Source: JAVBLQ01 sp031553435
Lineage (GTDB): Bacteria > Bacteroidota > Bacteroidia > Bacteroidales > Azobacteroidaceae
NCBI GenBank assembly: GCA_031553435.1
Contig: JAVBLQ010000078.1
Location: 1 to 22,672 of the forward strand
Length of the DNA: 22,672 nucleotides
Reading direction: 5' to 3'
Shown here in pieces: positions 22,267 through 22,672 of the stretch. The notes beneath the pieces are model-generated. The model was given only the letters and a program-made list of their open reading frames with translations, did no database searches and was not told the DNA's origin. Each line of letters begins with the position of its first letter. Position 1 is the stretch's first letter. A program made the translations under genes and the position numbers.

Positions 22267-22672
22267 ATGAAACAAATGAAACGAATGAAACAAAAGGGTC
22301 ATTTTCCCCTGTTCCTTTTGTTGGGATTTCTGTTTATCCAGAACCATCCACTTTCAAGCCAGGTGCCCGGTAATTTGACCGGTCGGGCTTGTGTTGGTGG
22401 TAAGACCCTGTTGATAGGGAACCTGACGAACGGGACAACGGGCAAATTGGATTTGTATGGCAACCAACTGAGTCTGCAAGGTAGTTATGCAGGCAAGTCC
22501 GGCTCCAACCTGTCGGCCACAGTGAGCAGTAGCAGCAACAAAGGTTATTTGTCGGTCAGCGGAACAGCGACCCAAAGCGGCGGTTCGACTGCCCTGGAAC
22601 TGAACCTTTCCTCGTGGGACGGTACTTCTGTCGATTTGATCGAAGCCCTGGATACCGGTTCCGATGCCGATG
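22267..22672 (+). CDS. Secreted Ser/Gly/Leu-rich surface-type protein, 5' part only
   Basis: An open frame runs from the ATG at 22267 to the window end (135 codons, no stop). It begins with three in-frame 9-base units of ATGAAACRA type (MKQMKRMKQKG). A hydrophobic signal peptide core follows (FPLFLLLGFLFI), with probable cleavage near LSSQ. The mature start VPGNLTGRACVGGKTLL leads into a beta-prone, Ser/Thr/Gly/Asn/Leu-rich chain with few charges (NLSATVSSSSNKGYLSVSG). Such composition suits a large cell-surface or adhesin-like protein; I do not recognise the family. Codon use is G+C-richer than in the window's housekeeping genes and similar to the recombinase gene. It lies 565 bp beyond the right inverted repeat, in the position expected for the gene controlled by the switch. 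Any of the three ATGs could be the start. Confidence 0.75.
   Translation, partial: MKQMKRMKQKGHFPLFLLLGFLFIQNHPLSSQVPGNLTGRACVGGKTLLIGNLTNGTTGKLDLYGNQLSLQGSYAGKSGSNLSATVSSSSNKGYLSVSGTATQSGGSTALELNLSSWDGTSVDLIEALDTGSDAD

Overview
The window is chromosomal DNA from a member of the Bacteroidota, almost certainly order Bacteroidales. Three things point there. Every housekeeping protein looks Bacteroidales-like. Genes lack Shine-Dalgarno sequences, and several are preceded by the Bacteroidetes -7 promoter box TAnnTTTG. The cluster DUF6089 barrel protein - uppS - bamA - two Skp/OmpH chaperones - murI is a familiar Bacteroidales gene order. I cannot name the genus from sequence alone; a Parabacteroides-like or related gut lineage would fit.

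Layout from left to right. At 19-396 lies an HU-like DNA-binding protein followed by an intrinsic terminator. At 549-4149 is a rightward run of hpt (purine salvage), adk, obg and an exported DUF3999-like protein. At 4202-5950 is an ArnT-type membrane glycosyltransferase with its own well-formed promoter. At 6030-9006 are a DEAD-box RNA helicase with a C-terminal RRM and ribD, both starting at TTG and separated only by a repeat hairpin. At 9082-10437 is a surface-type lipoprotein of DUF6242/Kelch character. At 10509-16625 is the envelope-biogenesis cluster: DUF6089 barrel protein, undecaprenyl diphosphate synthase, BamA, two Skp/OmpH paralogues and glutamate racemase. These supply the lipid carrier and D-glutamate for peptidoglycan and the chaperone/insertase route for outer-membrane proteins. 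At 16634-19631, on the minus strand, ppk1 and ppk2 overlap and together cover polyphosphate synthesis and polyphosphate-dependent nucleotide phosphorylation.

The right end (19805-22672) differs in character. A G+C-richer tyrosine recombinase gene is followed by about 1.2 kb of A+T-rich non-coding DNA, then by the 5' end of a G+C-richer gene for a secreted, Ser/Gly/Thr/Leu-rich protein that runs off the window. Just after the recombinase gene stands a 21-bp site whose imperfect inverted copy lies 634 bp away (outer edge to outer edge), with 17 of 21 positions matching and an uninterrupted 11-bp core. Between the copies are candidate Bacteroidetes promoter boxes and two long perfect palindromes. 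Between the right-hand copy and the secreted protein gene is a 565-bp leader with nested hairpins. I read this as a recombinase-driven invertible promoter (phase-variation) switch controlling a surface protein. This is the most interesting part of the window.

A second theme is intergenic hairpins built from short tandem repeats. The spacers helicase/ribD and ompH2/murI are filled almost end to end by such structures, each with a different repeat unit. No tRNA, rRNA, CRISPR array or insertion sequence was seen.
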